Shown: one piece after another, positions 35,922 to 45,051 of the stretch
How positions within the stretch are numbered: the stretch's first letter is position 1
How the letters are laid out: each line of letters begins with the position of its first letter
Assembly (NCBI GenBank): GCA_029239675.1
Contig: JARBUM010000015.1
Coordinates: 1-64,000 of the forward strand
Reading direction: 5' to 3'
DNA from: Pelosinus sp.
Lineage (GTDB): Bacteria; Bacillota; Negativicutes; DSM-13327
DNA: 64,000 bases
Translations under genes and position numbers: made by a program
Notes under the pieces: generated by a model
The model's input: only the letters and a program-made list of their open reading frames with translations
What the model was told of the DNA's origin: nothing
Databases searched by the model: none

Positions 35922-37847
35922 TTATATATTATTTACCAAAGGTAAAACCAAACGAAACGCTGTCCCTCTTCCTGGTTCACTACTAACTTCAATTTCCCCA
36001 CCAAGCTTTTCTATCTCTTTTCGGACTGCATAAAGCCCTACTCCTCTTCCGGATATTTCATCCGCACACGAAGCACTCGAGAATCCATCAGCAAAAATCA
36101 ATTTTATAGCCTCTTTATCGGATAAGGAGAAAGCTGTTTCCTTGTTCAATATGCCTTTGTCAACAGCGATCTTTTTCATATGCTCCCCATCAATACCACA
36201 ACCATCATCTTTGACAACTACAAGAATGTTCTCTGCTGTAGTTTGCACATCACAAGAAATAGTGCCAACTTCCTCTTTTTCAGCCTGCAAACGCTCCTCT
36301 ATTGTCTCCAACCCATGGGCTACCGCATTGCGAAATAGATGAATAAAAGTTTGCGTAACATCATGATATATTTCAGGATTTACCAAAACATCTCCGCCAG
36401 TGACAACAAAAGGATATACTGCCTTCTCATAGCGCTTCGCTAAACTTACCGTATAATCTGGATAAGCTTCTAGTAACTCTTTGAATGGTCTATAGGTCAA
36501 AGATGCTAATCCTAAGCCGATTTCTTCTTTCTGTGGTGAGGCTGGCCATTGCTGAATTTTCCCTATCAGATCATCTAGTTTTGCTTTTTCAATACTTACC
36601 ATTTTGTGCTGCCCTAAGAACTTCTCTCCTAAAATGCTTTTTAAGATATTTACATCATAGATAAGCCAACTGGCCATTCTTTCTGAAGAATAGGAATCAA
36701 TCAGCTCCATAAATGTTGCTGCATTAGTAACTTTTTCCTCACGCAGCTTGGCTAATGTTGCTTCTAAATCATGCAGTTCTTTTACAATATGCTGCATATT
36801 GAGTTGGCCAAATGTACCTTTCCAGGTGTGTATGATGCGAAAAATAGTACTCAACTTCTCTGAGATTGAACAATCTGATTTTATGATACTAGGCAGCTCG
36901 TCATAACAAAAGGTGGTGTATCCCTGTACTGCATCGGAAAAATCATCATATTGGGTAATTACTTTTACCACCATTGATAATATTTCTTTTTCTTTTTGAA
37001 TTTGCTCTTCCATCTTTCGTTCCTTAGTAACATCCGTCAAAATCAACATAATCTCTTTCTGGCTACCCTCACTACAATGGGATATAAATTTATAATCAAT
37101 TTTGATATAAGTCCGATCTACTACAATTTCACTAGGCAATAAGGTAAAGTAGGTTTCTCTTAAATAATCATCTTCTACGGTAAAGATTTTCTTCAATACT
37201 TTAGTAACAAATTCTTCTTGCTTTTGATCTTCTGAATATAACAATTTTGCAATATCTTCTCCAGCGATCTCTTTATTAAATATCATGACACATTCTGCAC
37301 TATATTCGTCGGCCACTTTTAGTTCTTGACCAAAGGATACAAAGCCTTGTCCTGCATGATCTAGTAAGTTTCGCACCTTATGTAGTACTTCTGTTAATTG
37401 GCTCGTGCGATTTTCCAACTGCTTTTGTACGAGCAGCTGTTCGACATATGCCTTCTCTAATTCGTCTTTTTGCGATTGTAAGCTTTCCTCATTCAGTTTT
37501 ATATGATGAGCCATCCAATTCATATTACGCATTAGCTCTACCATTTCATTTTCGTCATCCACATCACTCGACTCATTCGGAACAGATAAAAATACATTAT
37601 AAGATCCATCTTTAACAGCAAGACAAAACTCTTTTATTTTTTCTAACTGTTTACCTAGAAACCAATATCTAACTACACCGGAACTAAACAATCCTAACAA
37701 TATAGACGACATTAAACCAAGAGCAATTGCGTGTTCAAAAGCACTGTTGCCCGCCAATCCTGCATTCTTCCCCAGCCAATATACGATCATTAAAGGCATA
37801 ATACTAAAAATCAGACAAATCATACGGAGACGTTTTTTTATTGTCAT
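35922..37847 (-). CDS. Membrane CheA-like histidine kinase with internal HPt domain
   Basis: A 641-residue protein. Two membrane helices lie at about residues 8-25 and 40-62, with almost no loop between them. A coiled coil and a PAS-like region (about 165-285) follow. Next comes an HPt-type segment with RIIHTWKGTFGQL (His near residue 340), then a CheA-like ATPase domain: HLFRNAVAHGLE (N box), DDGCGID and GRGVGLYAVRKE. There is no CheW-like domain, so it is not a standard chemotaxis CheA. A promoter and a Fur-like box lie just upstream, suggesting iron-linked expression. The signal is unknown. Confidence 0.82.
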   Translation of the reverse strand: MTIKKRLRMICLIFSIMPLMIVYWLGKNAGLAGNSAFEHAIALGLMSSILLGLFSSGVVRYWFLGKQLEKIKEFCLAVKDGSYNVFLSVPNESSDVDDENEMVELMRNMNWMAHHIKLNEESLQSQKDELEKAYVEQLLVQKQLENRTSQLTEVLHKVRNLLDHAGQGFVSFGQELKVADEYSAECVMIFNKEIAGEDIAKLLYSEDQKQEEFVTKVLKKIFTVEDDYLRETYFTLLPSEIVVDRTYIKIDYKFISHCSEGSQKEIMLILTDVTKERKMEEQIQKEKEILSMVVKVITQYDDFSDAVQGYTTFCYDELPSIIKSDCSISEKLSTIFRIIHTWKGTFGQLNMQHIVKELHDLEATLAKLREEKVTNAATFMELIDSYSSERMASWLIYDVNILKSILGEKFLGQHKMVSIEKAKLDDLIGKIQQWPASPQKEEIGLGLASLTYRPFKELLEAYPDYTVSLAKRYEKAVYPFVVTGGDVLVNPEIYHDVTQTFIHLFRNAVAHGLETIEERLQAEKEEVGTISCDVQTTAENILVVVKDDGCGIDGEHMKKIAVDKGILNKETAFSLSDKEAIKLIFADGFSSASCADEISGRGVGLYAVRKEIEKLGGEIEVSSEPGRGTAFRLVLPLVNNI

Positions 37848-37874
37848 CCATGCACCCCCTGTTTTTTTTGTTAT

Positions 37875-37903
37875 TATATATATGTTATCTCATAGTCATT
37901 CAA
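37875..37903 (-). promoter_or_regulatory. Candidate sigma-A promoter of the CheA-like kinase operon
   Basis: TTGAAT, 17 bp, TATATA on the minus strand, directly downstream of a Fur-like box. Confidence 0.5.
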
Positions 37904-37904
37904 T

Positions 37905-37923
37905 GATAATAATTATCATTATC
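37905..37923. promoter_or_regulatory. Fur-like box upstream of the CheA-like kinase
   Basis: GATAATAATTATCATTATC matches the 19-bp Fur consensus at 17 positions and abuts the -35 element of the kinase promoter. Confidence 0.7.
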
Positions 37924-37973
37924 GATATCTTAGTATGGCAAAAAAATCACAATCTGTCAATTCTTTCAGATAA

Positions 37974-38022
37974 AAAATAAAGTAAACAAACCGTGATAGC
38001 CACAGTTTGTTTACTTTATTTT
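37974..38022 (-). terminator. Terminator of the SDR gene
   Basis: AAATAAAGTAAACAAAC pairs with GTTTGTTTACTTTATTT around a short GTG/CAC-closed loop. Confidence 0.75.
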
Positions 38023-38128
38023 AAATAACTTTAGAGAGAATTTTGATTTATTATTAATGATACTCCACATATATTGCCTTACTTATAGAAAAAGGCGTTA
38101 TAAGAAGCCGATCCTATGTTCAATTATG

Positions 38129-38896
38129 TTAGCAGGCTGTCAAGCCACCATCCACCGTCCACACAGCCCCATTCACAAAGGATGCCATATCCGATGCCAG
38201 AAAACAAATGACATGAGCAACTTCATGGACTTCGGCAATTCGTCCTATTGGATATATTGCAGCCATGTCTCGTATATAGTCTTTCGGATTATCGACACCT
38301 GCCAATTGCTGCTCTAGCATTGGCGTCTTCACATCACCAGGACATACACAATTAGTGCGAACGCCATAATGAATACTTTCCAATGCCAGTGCCTTCGTAA
38401 AAGTCGTTACTGCTCCTTTTGAGGCACAATAAGTCGTGCATAAACAATTACCGTTAATACCAGCATCAGAAGAAACGTTAATAATAGCCCCACTACCTCT
38501 TTGACGCAAATACGGCAATGCATATTTACAGATAAAATAGGTCCCTTTTATATTAATGTTCATTATTTTATCAAACTCATCTTCTGTAACTTCATCAATT
38601 TTTTTTTCCATATAAATACCAGCAGAGTTAATGACAATATCTATACCGCCGAATTGAGCAACTGCTTTCTCTACGACCTCTTGACATTGCAGATTCTTAC
38701 TAAGATCGCCTTGAATAAAAGAAACACGATCCCCATACATACTCAATTCATGTAAAGCTCTTAACCCCTTTTCTTCTTGACTGCCAATGAGAGCCACTTT
38801 TGCTCCTTGTGATAACAATTGCCTTCCTGTTTCTAAGCCAATGCCAGAAGTGCCACCAGTAATTATAGCTATTTTTCCCTTAAAAGGATAATTCAT
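38129..38896 (-). CDS. Short-chain dehydrogenase/reductase
   Basis: A 255-residue classical SDR. The cofactor loop is TGGTSGIGLETG, the NAG motif INSAGIY, the catalytic Ser is in INVSSDAG and the YxxxK is YCASKGAV. A PG motif (VCPGDVKTPM) and a C-terminal VDGGLTA complete it. The lack of an Arg after the Gly-rich loop slightly favours NAD. The ATG at 38896 is chosen because GAGGAG sits eight bases upstream; the frame extends 11 codons further without a site. It is the last gene in a minus-strand run after tonB. Substrate unknown. Confidence 0.88.
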   Translation of the reverse strand: MNYPFKGKIAIITGGTSGIGLETGRQLLSQGAKVALIGSQEEKGLRALHELSMYGDRVSFIQGDLSKNLQCQEVVEKAVAQFGGIDIVINSAGIYMEKKIDEVTEDEFDKIMNINIKGTYFICKYALPYLRQRGSGAIINVSSDAGINGNCLCTTYCASKGAVTTFTKALALESIHYGVRTNCVCPGDVKTPMLEQQLAGVDNPKDYIRDMAAIYPIGRIAEVHEVAHVICFLASDMASFVNGAVWTVDGGLTAC

Positions 38897-38998
38897 AAGC
38901 CAACTCCTCATATACATTGTTTTTCCCATACTTAATCCCCTCTTTAAAGGGGTGTATGCCGTAAGGCGGGGTATATTACATTAATTAGATTCGCCTTC

Positions 38999-39694
38999 TT
39001 ACTTTAAGCGAAAGGCAATAGGCATGGTGGTATAGCATATAACACTTGCACCGCTATCTTGGTTTTTAGCGGGTATAAATCGCCATTTTTGCACTGCTGC
39101 TACTGCTGCATCATCTAACATATCATTTCCTGATGTAGTGTGTATGGTTACATCTCCTGGTAACCCATTCACTAAAATTTGAATCCTCACCACGGTAGTA
39201 CCTGTTAAGCCCGCTTTTCGTGCACCTTCTGGATAGCTAGGATCTATCTTGGATAAGATCCGAGGCGGGACTATGCTGCGTCTGTTCCCTGAATTTCCTT
39301 CACTGCCAGTACCTTTGCCATTTTCGCCATTCCCACTGTCCTCATTTGTAGTAACAGCTGAGGAATTGGTGGCGGATCCATTATTATTTGTGGATTGAGA
39401 GAAGGACTCCTCTAGGGCTAAATCATCTGCTACAGCCACTGTCTTAGAAGTATGAGGTATGGCAACTGCACTATCCATAGCCTGGGTATTTGCAGAATGA
39501 GCTGCTTGAGATGCATTTTCTAAAGGGAGCAAATGACCCGAAGATGTATCCGTAAGTAATTCTAACTCCATATAAGGCTCGGATTCCACAGCTTCAAAAA
39601 ACCTGCTCGCTAGCAGGCCTACACTGCTTAAAAATACTATATGAAAAATCACCGAAAAGACAATGGCTTTCCGCCAATGTGGTGAGTATGTCAT
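38999..39694 (-). CDS. tonB: TonB energy-transducing protein
   Basis: A 231-residue TonB. One N-terminal helix (about residues 11-30) anchors it. The C-terminal domain (about 140-231) reads ILSKIDPSYPEGARKAGLTG followed by VQKWRFIPA. It passes proton-motive energy to outer-membrane receptors such as the two BtuB-type proteins here. The linker is rich in Ser, Asn, Gly and Glu, not in Pro and Lys as in classic TonB. It lies 4 bp after exbD. Confidence 0.88.
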   Translation of the reverse strand: MTYSPHWRKAIVFSVIFHIVFLSSVGLLASRFFEAVESEPYMELELLTDTSSGHLLPLENASQAAHSANTQAMDSAVAIPHTSKTVAVADDLALEESFSQSTNNNGSATNSSAVTTNEDSGNGENGKGTGSEGNSGNRRSIVPPRILSKIDPSYPEGARKAGLTGTTVVRIQILVNGLPGDVTIHTTSGNDMLDDAAVAAVQKWRFIPAKNQDSGASVICYTTMPIAFRLK

Positions 39695-39698
39695 GATT

Positions 39699-40109
39699 TT
39701 ATCTTCCTTTCAGATCTGTAGCCACAGCCACCCTACGTGCCCCTGATATTTTTAATTCATCTAATACTGCCACTACATGACCATACTCCGCTTGTTTATC
39801 CGCCCGTACTACAAATATATTTTCGGGCTGCTTCGCTAACTCAACCTGAATACGTTTCTGTAATAATGGTAGAGGAATTTCCTCTTGATCAAACATGATT
39901 CTTCCATCTTGCATAATCGTAATATTTCTATTTTGTGACATTTCCTGCTGTACAGCGGTAGCTTGAGGCAAATTGATAGGAATCGTATGTTGCTCTGCCA
40001 TATATAAAGTACTCATCATAAAAAACACTAAAAGAAAAAAGATAATATCAATCATGGGAATAATCATTAATTCTGGTTGTTTTTCAATGCGTAAGCTACG
40101 CAATTTCAT
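39699..40109 (-). CDS. exbD: ExbD biopolymer transport protein
   Basis: A 136-residue ExbD/TolR protein. A single helix, LMIIPMIDIIFFLLVFFMMS, carries the essential Asp. The periplasmic domain ends with the family segment VVRADKQAEYGHVVAVLDEL. It forms the proton channel with ExbB. The gene overlaps exbB by 14 bp and precedes tonB. Confidence 0.9.
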   Translation of the reverse strand: MKLRSLRIEKQPELMIIPMIDIIFFLLVFFMMSTLYMAEQHTIPINLPQATAVQQEMSQNRNITIMQDGRIMFDQEEIPLPLLQKRIQVELAKQPENIFVVRADKQAEYGHVVAVLDELKISGARRVAVATDLKGR

Positions 40110-40743
40110 GATTTTCCCTCCGAAGTTTTTTTTTGTTCGGTAGTCGAGTCATAATAACTGTATATACTTGTTCCATATCCGTAACTAATTTATCCAAACG
40201 ATGGGTAAAGTAAGTGTGCACGACTAAAGCAAAAATAGCTACTATTAAGCCAGTGGCTGTTGCAATCAAAGCTTCACCAATTCCACCAGTAATCGCCATT
40301 GGTTGGCCATTTTTTACATTGAAAACACTAAAAGAACTAATCATGCCGATTACAGTTCCCAACAAACCTAATAAGGGAGATAGGGTAACAATGGAGCTTA
40401 GATAATTTAAATATTCACGTAATCTAGCTGCTAATAAAGCAGCAGTTCCATCCATAGCCATCTCTACGTTACTTTCCCGCTGATAAGCCTCTAATCCATC
40501 TGCCCCTAGGCATCCAATGGCAGCCGGATTTTGCTCGCACAACTGCTGTGCTTCTGCGATTTTTTGTTTTTCCAATAAAGGTTTCAGTTTACTAATAAAT
40601 GTTTGAGCATCTGTGGACATGTGTTGGTAATAGAAAAATCGTTCCACGCCTATGGCTGCTACAACTAAAGAACACCCTACAATCACGTACATGACTGGGC
40701 CGCCTTTAGAAAATAAAGTAATACATTGTGATAAGAAATCCAT
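40096..40743 (-). CDS. exbB: ExbB/TolQ/MotA-family proton channel protein
   Basis: A 215-residue membrane protein with three helices. The third-helix region AITGGIGEALIATATGLIVA is the ExbB/TolQ signature, after LSPLLGLLGTVIGMISSFSV. With ExbD it powers TonB. The ATG at 40743 has GGGAG upstream and is preferred to a start six codons earlier. It starts 22 bp after the btuD gene. Confidence 0.9.
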   Translation of the reverse strand: MDFLSQCITLFSKGGPVMYVIVGCSLVVAAIGVERFFYYQHMSTDAQTFISKLKPLLEKQKIAEAQQLCEQNPAAIGCLGADGLEAYQRESNVEMAMDGTAALLAARLREYLNYLSSIVTLSPLLGLLGTVIGMISSFSVFNVKNGQPMAITGGIGEALIATATGLIVAIFALVVHTYFTHRLDKLVTDMEQVYTVIMTRLPNKKKLRRENHEIA

Positions 40744-40765
40744 ACGATTCACCACTCCCATCTTT

Positions 40766-42004
40766 CTATAAATAGAATTTCTCGATAAACTCCATCGATG
40801 TCATCACGGTTACTTGAGGTATTTTCAATAACTTGTAATAAATTTCAATCCCTTGTCCTTTTACAAAATCCCGCTCTTCAATAGGGGTATCTTCAATAAT
40901 AATTAGTTTTTTGGCTTCAAAAGCTGCATGTAAATTATCAATATTCTGCTCTCCACAGGCCAGATTTGATAACACTACCCAATCTGCTTGAGCTATTTGA
41001 GTGCGGTTTTCTTGGGCAGCTAGCTTATCAATAATAGAAAAGGGCTGGCTTAGTACACAGGGTACCTGAAAAGCTTCAGCTATATGGGCATCTGTATCAC
41101 TAGGATCAAGTACGCCAACTGTCAGACTATAACTATGTTCGTATAGTAAGCGTATGATTTTTGCTCCCGACCCGCCACCGCATATCACATGTACCCTAGT
41201 CTCTTTACTTTGCTTATCAATAGCAGGCACATAGGTATGAATATCCAAATTCCCTGTTACTTTATTTTTGAACACAGCGGCATGTAAACCATAAGCCTCT
41301 TGTAAATTTCCTTCTGTAATTACCCCTTCGGGAGCACCATCAGCAACAATACCGCCATCTGCTAGTAAAATCAGTCGTGAACAAAATTTAGCTGCTAATT
41401 TTAAATCATGAGCAACAATCAGTACTGTTTTGCCTTGCTTCGCAATTAATTGGCAATAGCGAAAAATTTCCTCTTGATAAATTACATCCAAACTAGCGGT
41501 AGGTTCGTCTAAAAAAAGAATGGGCGTTTCCTGGGCCAATACTTTTGCTAATAAAACTCGTTGTTTCTCCCCACCTGACATACTCTGTACCGGTTTTTCT
41601 GCCAAGGAGTCTACACCTGTAAAGCCCATGTACTTATAAGCAATTTCTATATCTTCTGCCTGTTCATGCTGCCACCATTTTAAATAGGGATAGCGCCCAG
41701 CCAAGACAACCTCTAATCCTGTGTAACCAAAACCAACATTTACTTCTTGTTGCATATAAGCAACCTTGCAAGCCAACTCCTTATCAGACATGACAGTAAT
41801 CGAGTGACCTTGTAATTGTATCTCCCCTTCTGCCAAAGGCAAAAAGCCGCGCAAACTACGCAATAAGGTACTCTTACCAGCACCATTAGGGCCAATAATC
41901 CCGACAAATTCTCCAGCACCAATGGTAAAGTTAATATTTTTCACTATTTTTTTGTCACCAATTGCAATGCTACTATTACAAACTGTTATTACTTCCTGTG
42001 TCAT
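40766..42004 (-). CDS. btuD: BtuD-type ABC ATPase with extra C-terminal domain
   Basis: A 412-residue protein, about 150 residues longer than normal for the family. The first 255 residues are a FecE/BtuD ATPase: Walker A GPNGAGKST, signature MSGGEKQRVL, Walker B ILFLDEPTASLD, switch VAHDLKLAAKF. The remaining part starts VHVICGGGSGAKIIRLLYEH and has a Rossmann-like strand-helix pattern (WVVLSNLACGEQNIDN, KKLIIIEDTPIEERDF). I cannot name that domain. It overlaps btuC by 4 bp. Confidence 0.88.
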   Translation of the reverse strand: MTQEVITVCNSSIAIGDKKIVKNINFTIGAGEFVGIIGPNGAGKSTLLRSLRGFLPLAEGEIQLQGHSITVMSDKELACKVAYMQQEVNVGFGYTGLEVVLAGRYPYLKWWQHEQAEDIEIAYKYMGFTGVDSLAEKPVQSMSGGEKQRVLLAKVLAQETPILFLDEPTASLDVIYQEEIFRYCQLIAKQGKTVLIVAHDLKLAAKFCSRLILLADGGIVADGAPEGVITEGNLQEAYGLHAAVFKNKVTGNLDIHTYVPAIDKQSKETRVHVICGGGSGAKIIRLLYEHSYSLTVGVLDPSDTDAHIAEAFQVPCVLSQPFSIIDKLAAQENRTQIAQADWVVLSNLACGEQNIDNLHAAFEAKKLIIIEDTPIEERDFVKGQGIEIYYKLLKIPQVTVMTSMEFIEKFYL

Positions 42005-43071
42005 AAAGCCTCTCCATTCTGCTGGGCTTTTCGCAGCAAATATAAGAAATAAGGCGCTCCCATCAAAGCCGTCATAATACCTACGCGAATTTCATTTGGA
42101 GGAATTATCATTCGACCTATGGTATCACAAAATACTAAAAACAAGGCTCCAGCTAAGGCACTACTTGGTAATAGCCAACGGTGTTCTGGTCCCACCATCA
42201 TCCGCATAATATGAGGTACAATCAAACCTACAAATCCAATGGTACCACTCACACACACGGCCATAGCCGTGGTGAGGGCAGCAACAAATAGTAATAACAT
42301 TCGTAAGGCTACTACAGGTACACCCACGGATTTTGCTTCCTGCTCGCCTAATGCCAGAATATTGAGATGTCTAGCTAACAAACATAAAATAACTACACCA
42401 ATTAAAATCGGCCCTGCTGCTAGGTAAACATGTTCCCACCTGCGATAATCTAGGCCCCCTACCATCCAAAATAAATATTCTCGTGCACGATTTTCATCCA
42501 ATAAAGTCAAGATAGCCGATGTGAAGGCTCCCATTAACATACTCACGGCTACCCCAGATAACAATAGGGTCATCACGGGGATTTTACCTCGTGACATGGA
42601 TAAAAAAACAGTTAAACTTACTGCGATAATCGCGCCGAGTAAAGCAAAAATCGGCGTCATAAACATACTGATTGATGTTAGTCCTAGAGAGATTGCCACG
42701 ACAGCACCAAAAGCAGCACCGCTAGAAACGCCAATGATGCCAGGGTCGGCTAGAGGATTGCCAAATACTCCTTGCATCACAGCTCCTGAAATACTGAGTG
42801 CAGCTCCCACCAACACACCTACCAGCACGCGCGGTACACGAATCTGCCATACTACAGCTTGGTATTCCGCACTAATGTCTGGAAAATCCAAACCAATCAA
42901 TGGAATATGTCCTACTATAATCCCTAAGGTATCTTTCCAGGGAACTTGCATGGTTCCCCAAGAAACAGAAAACACCATCATTCCAAACAGTAAGATAATC
43001 ATCACGCTCATGATCTGCCAAGTCTTTTTAGCCCGAATGCGTTGTGGTTTTTTCAAATTTCTAGTTATCAT
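42001..43071 (-). CDS. btuC: Corrinoid ABC importer permease
   Basis: A 356-residue BtuC/FecCD permease of about ten helices with RVPRVLVGVLVGAALSISGA, NPLADPGIIGVSSGAAFGAV and GTIGFVGLIVPHIMRMMVG. It overlaps btuF and btuD by 4 bp each (ATGA type), so the three subunits are translationally coupled. The cobalamin riboswitch and btuB upstream make B12 or another corrinoid the probable substrate. Confidence 0.9.
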   Translation of the reverse strand: MITRNLKKPQRIRAKKTWQIMSVMIILLFGMMVFSVSWGTMQVPWKDTLGIIVGHIPLIGLDFPDISAEYQAVVWQIRVPRVLVGVLVGAALSISGAVMQGVFGNPLADPGIIGVSSGAAFGAVVAISLGLTSISMFMTPIFALLGAIIAVSLTVFLSMSRGKIPVMTLLLSGVAVSMLMGAFTSAILTLLDENRAREYLFWMVGGLDYRRWEHVYLAAGPILIGVVILCLLARHLNILALGEQEAKSVGVPVVALRMLLLFVAALTTAMAVCVSGTIGFVGLIVPHIMRMMVGPEHRWLLPSSALAGALFLVFCDTIGRMIIPPNEIRVGIMTALMGAPYFLYLLRKAQQNGEAL

Positions 43072-44018
43072 GGCTTGCTATACTGGGGATAAGCCGCCTT
43101 CGCAACATCCGCTACTCCTTGTACGATATATTGGGAGGTACAGGTTAAGTGAGTGTCTGGAATCATAAACAATTGCTGCTCTTTAATCGCTGGAAGAGTC
43201 TGAAAGGCTGGATCAGTTTGTATCTCTCTTTTGAATTGATTTACATCCCGTTTTCCTGTGTAATCCTCCATTGACATAATAAGGACATCTGGCTTAGCTT
43301 CCACAACTTGTTCTTTTGACATAAATTCATGCTTCCGAACGCCTACCTTACTTGCTCCATTCACTACACATGCATACTGACATATGTCATCAAATAAACT
43401 TCCTTTACCGCCAATGCCCCCCATTAGGGAAAAGAGTACTACTGTTTTTCGTTCTGCTGGGCTAACCTTTTCCAGTGATTTTTGTACTATAAGTAACTGC
43501 TCTTCCATTTGAGTTACCAGCTGTTGACCTAGCTGTTCTTCACCTACTGCATGTGCTATGTCATGGATTACAACTTTTACATCCTCAATGGTTTGAGGTG
43601 TTTTATATACATACACAGGAATGCCAGCTTCCCGTAGGATTTGAATTAATTCTACTGGCTGCCAATCCGCAATAAAAAGCAAATCAGGCTGTAGGGCGAT
43701 TATGCTTTCTGCATTGCCCTTCACCTTCTTGGGTATTAATTTTGCTTGTTCCGCCACGTTAGATATACTTGGGTCATCTGCCAAATAGGTCAAGGCCAGA
43801 ATGCGCTCCTTAGATACTAATCCTAATAATATTTCGTCGGCTCCTAAAGATAGGGATACAATACGGCTGGGTTTCTTGGGAAGCTTCAAAACATAGCCTT
43901 GTGAGTCTTTTACCTCATAACCTACTGTGGATGTATTTAATTGCGGCTTAGAAGTGCAACCATTTACCAATAAAAGGATGCCACCTAAGAGTATACCAAT
44001 AATGAACAATTTTTTCAT
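43068..44018 (-). CDS. btuF: Corrinoid-binding lipoprotein
   Basis: A 316-residue class III substrate-binding lipoprotein. The lipobox LLVNGC puts Cys at about residue 21. The first lobe starts VLKLPKKPSRIVSLSLGADE and the ligand-side loop reads LIPKKVKGNAESIIALQPDL. It probably collects corrinoid that BtuB delivers across the outer membrane. It overlaps btuC by 4 bp and follows the TIM-barrel gene by 3 bp. Confidence 0.88.
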   Translation of the reverse strand: MKKLFIIGILLGGILLLVNGCTSKPQLNTSTVGYEVKDSQGYVLKLPKKPSRIVSLSLGADEILLGLVSKERILALTYLADDPSISNVAEQAKLIPKKVKGNAESIIALQPDLLFIADWQPVELIQILREAGIPVYVYKTPQTIEDVKVVIHDIAHAVGEEQLGQQLVTQMEEQLLIVQKSLEKVSPAERKTVVLFSLMGGIGGKGSLFDDICQYACVVNGASKVGVRKHEFMSKEQVVEAKPDVLIMSMEDYTGKRDVNQFKREIQTDPAFQTLPAIKEQQLFMIPDTHLTCTSQYIVQGVADVAKAAYPQYSKP

Positions 44019-44021
44019 TTA

Positions 44022-44987
44022 CTACCTCTCCTGACATTGCAAAGACTGCTGCTGTGTGCTAACTTTTCTTGACCAATCATCAATGGATGCAAACATGAAT
44101 TCATGCACTACATATTGGGGCTGTATCAAATTAAGAATCCGTTTAACTGCTGGCGAAGTAAAAGGTAGATGTTCGTCAATCTTGAGTACATGACTCATAG
44201 TTTCTACCATAATATTATCTTGAGGCATAGGTATACCCCTACTCTGTTTTATATATTTACCTGACAAAGAATGATGTAGATGCATACCGTGAATATAGCT
44301 TTTGTATTCCCCTAAATTCTCAATAACTTCCAGTATATACTCAATGCCATCCTCCTGAGTCTCTAATTCTGGATTGGTATTCATCAAGTGACCAATATCG
44401 AGCATAATTCCAACCTTAGGATGCTTCACATGATCCAGCAACAAAGCGGTAAGCTCTTTACTTTGTAAGGTTAAGCCTGGCCACCATAAATTTTCAAATA
44501 ACAATTCCATATTGTGGGGAATATCTCTAACTAGTTCATTAACTACTTCAATAGTAGCCTCAATTATTTCTCGATCAGAGTAGCAAAACTGCCAGTTAAA
44601 CAATTCTGAAATCCTCGCTTGACTCACATGAAACACAACATAATTAGCGCCTGCCAATTGTGCATCTCGAATATTCTTTCGATATACGTCTAACCATCCT
44701 TCAGGAGTCAAAGCCCCATAACAAGCTACAATTTGTTCATCACTTCCAAATTGCCTAAGTAGTTCTTCTCTATTGCCCCGCCAAAAATCCATCCAACTTG
44801 GCCAAAAACGCAAATGTACTCCCTGCACCCATTGCTTTTTATGGACATACGGGTCCCAAGAATTGCAAAACATCATTTCTATACCATCTAAATGATGGTG
44901 ATTCAAAAATGCTTGTAAGCACTCTGGACTGTGATGAATGAGCTCTAGATCAGATATATCGTTAGATAAGTTCACAAGTTGCAACAT
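44022..44987 (-). CDS. TIM-barrel protein (xylose isomerase-like/AP endonuclease 2 superfamily) in the corrinoid operon
   Basis: A 321-residue soluble protein with a TIM-barrel pattern. Metal-site type segments include YVVFHVSQA, LLFENLWWPG (Glu), VGIMLDIGHLMN (Asp and His) and IHGMHLHHS (His). These match sugar phosphate isomerase/epimerase-like enzymes. It lies between btuB1 and btuF with gaps of 64 and 3 bp. It is therefore almost certainly co-expressed under the B12 riboswitch. No role in corrinoid handling is known to me. Confidence 0.78.
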   Translation of the reverse strand: MLQLVNLSNDISDLELIHHSPECLQAFLNHHHLDGIEMMFCNSWDPYVHKKQWVQGVHLRFWPSWMDFWRGNREELLRQFGSDEQIVACYGALTPEGWLDVYRKNIRDAQLAGANYVVFHVSQARISELFNWQFCYSDREIIEATIEVVNELVRDIPHNMELLFENLWWPGLTLQSKELTALLLDHVKHPKVGIMLDIGHLMNTNPELETQEDGIEYILEVIENLGEYKSYIHGMHLHHSLSGKYIKQSRGIPMPQDNIMVETMSHVLKIDEHLPFTSPAVKRILNLIQPQYVVHEFMFASIDDWSRKVSTQQQSLQCQER

Positions 44988-45016
44988 AGTACAAATCCTT
45001 TATTGTTAATTTATTA

Positions 45017-45044
45017 AAGAAGATGCCAAATTTAGCATCTTCTT
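45017..45044 (-). terminator. Hairpin between btuB1 and the TIM-barrel gene
   Basis: AAGAAGATGC pairs with GCATCTTCTT; the minus strand then has a TTTAATAAATT run. It may be a partial terminator within the operon. Confidence 0.55.
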
Positions 45045-45051
45045 ATCGAAT

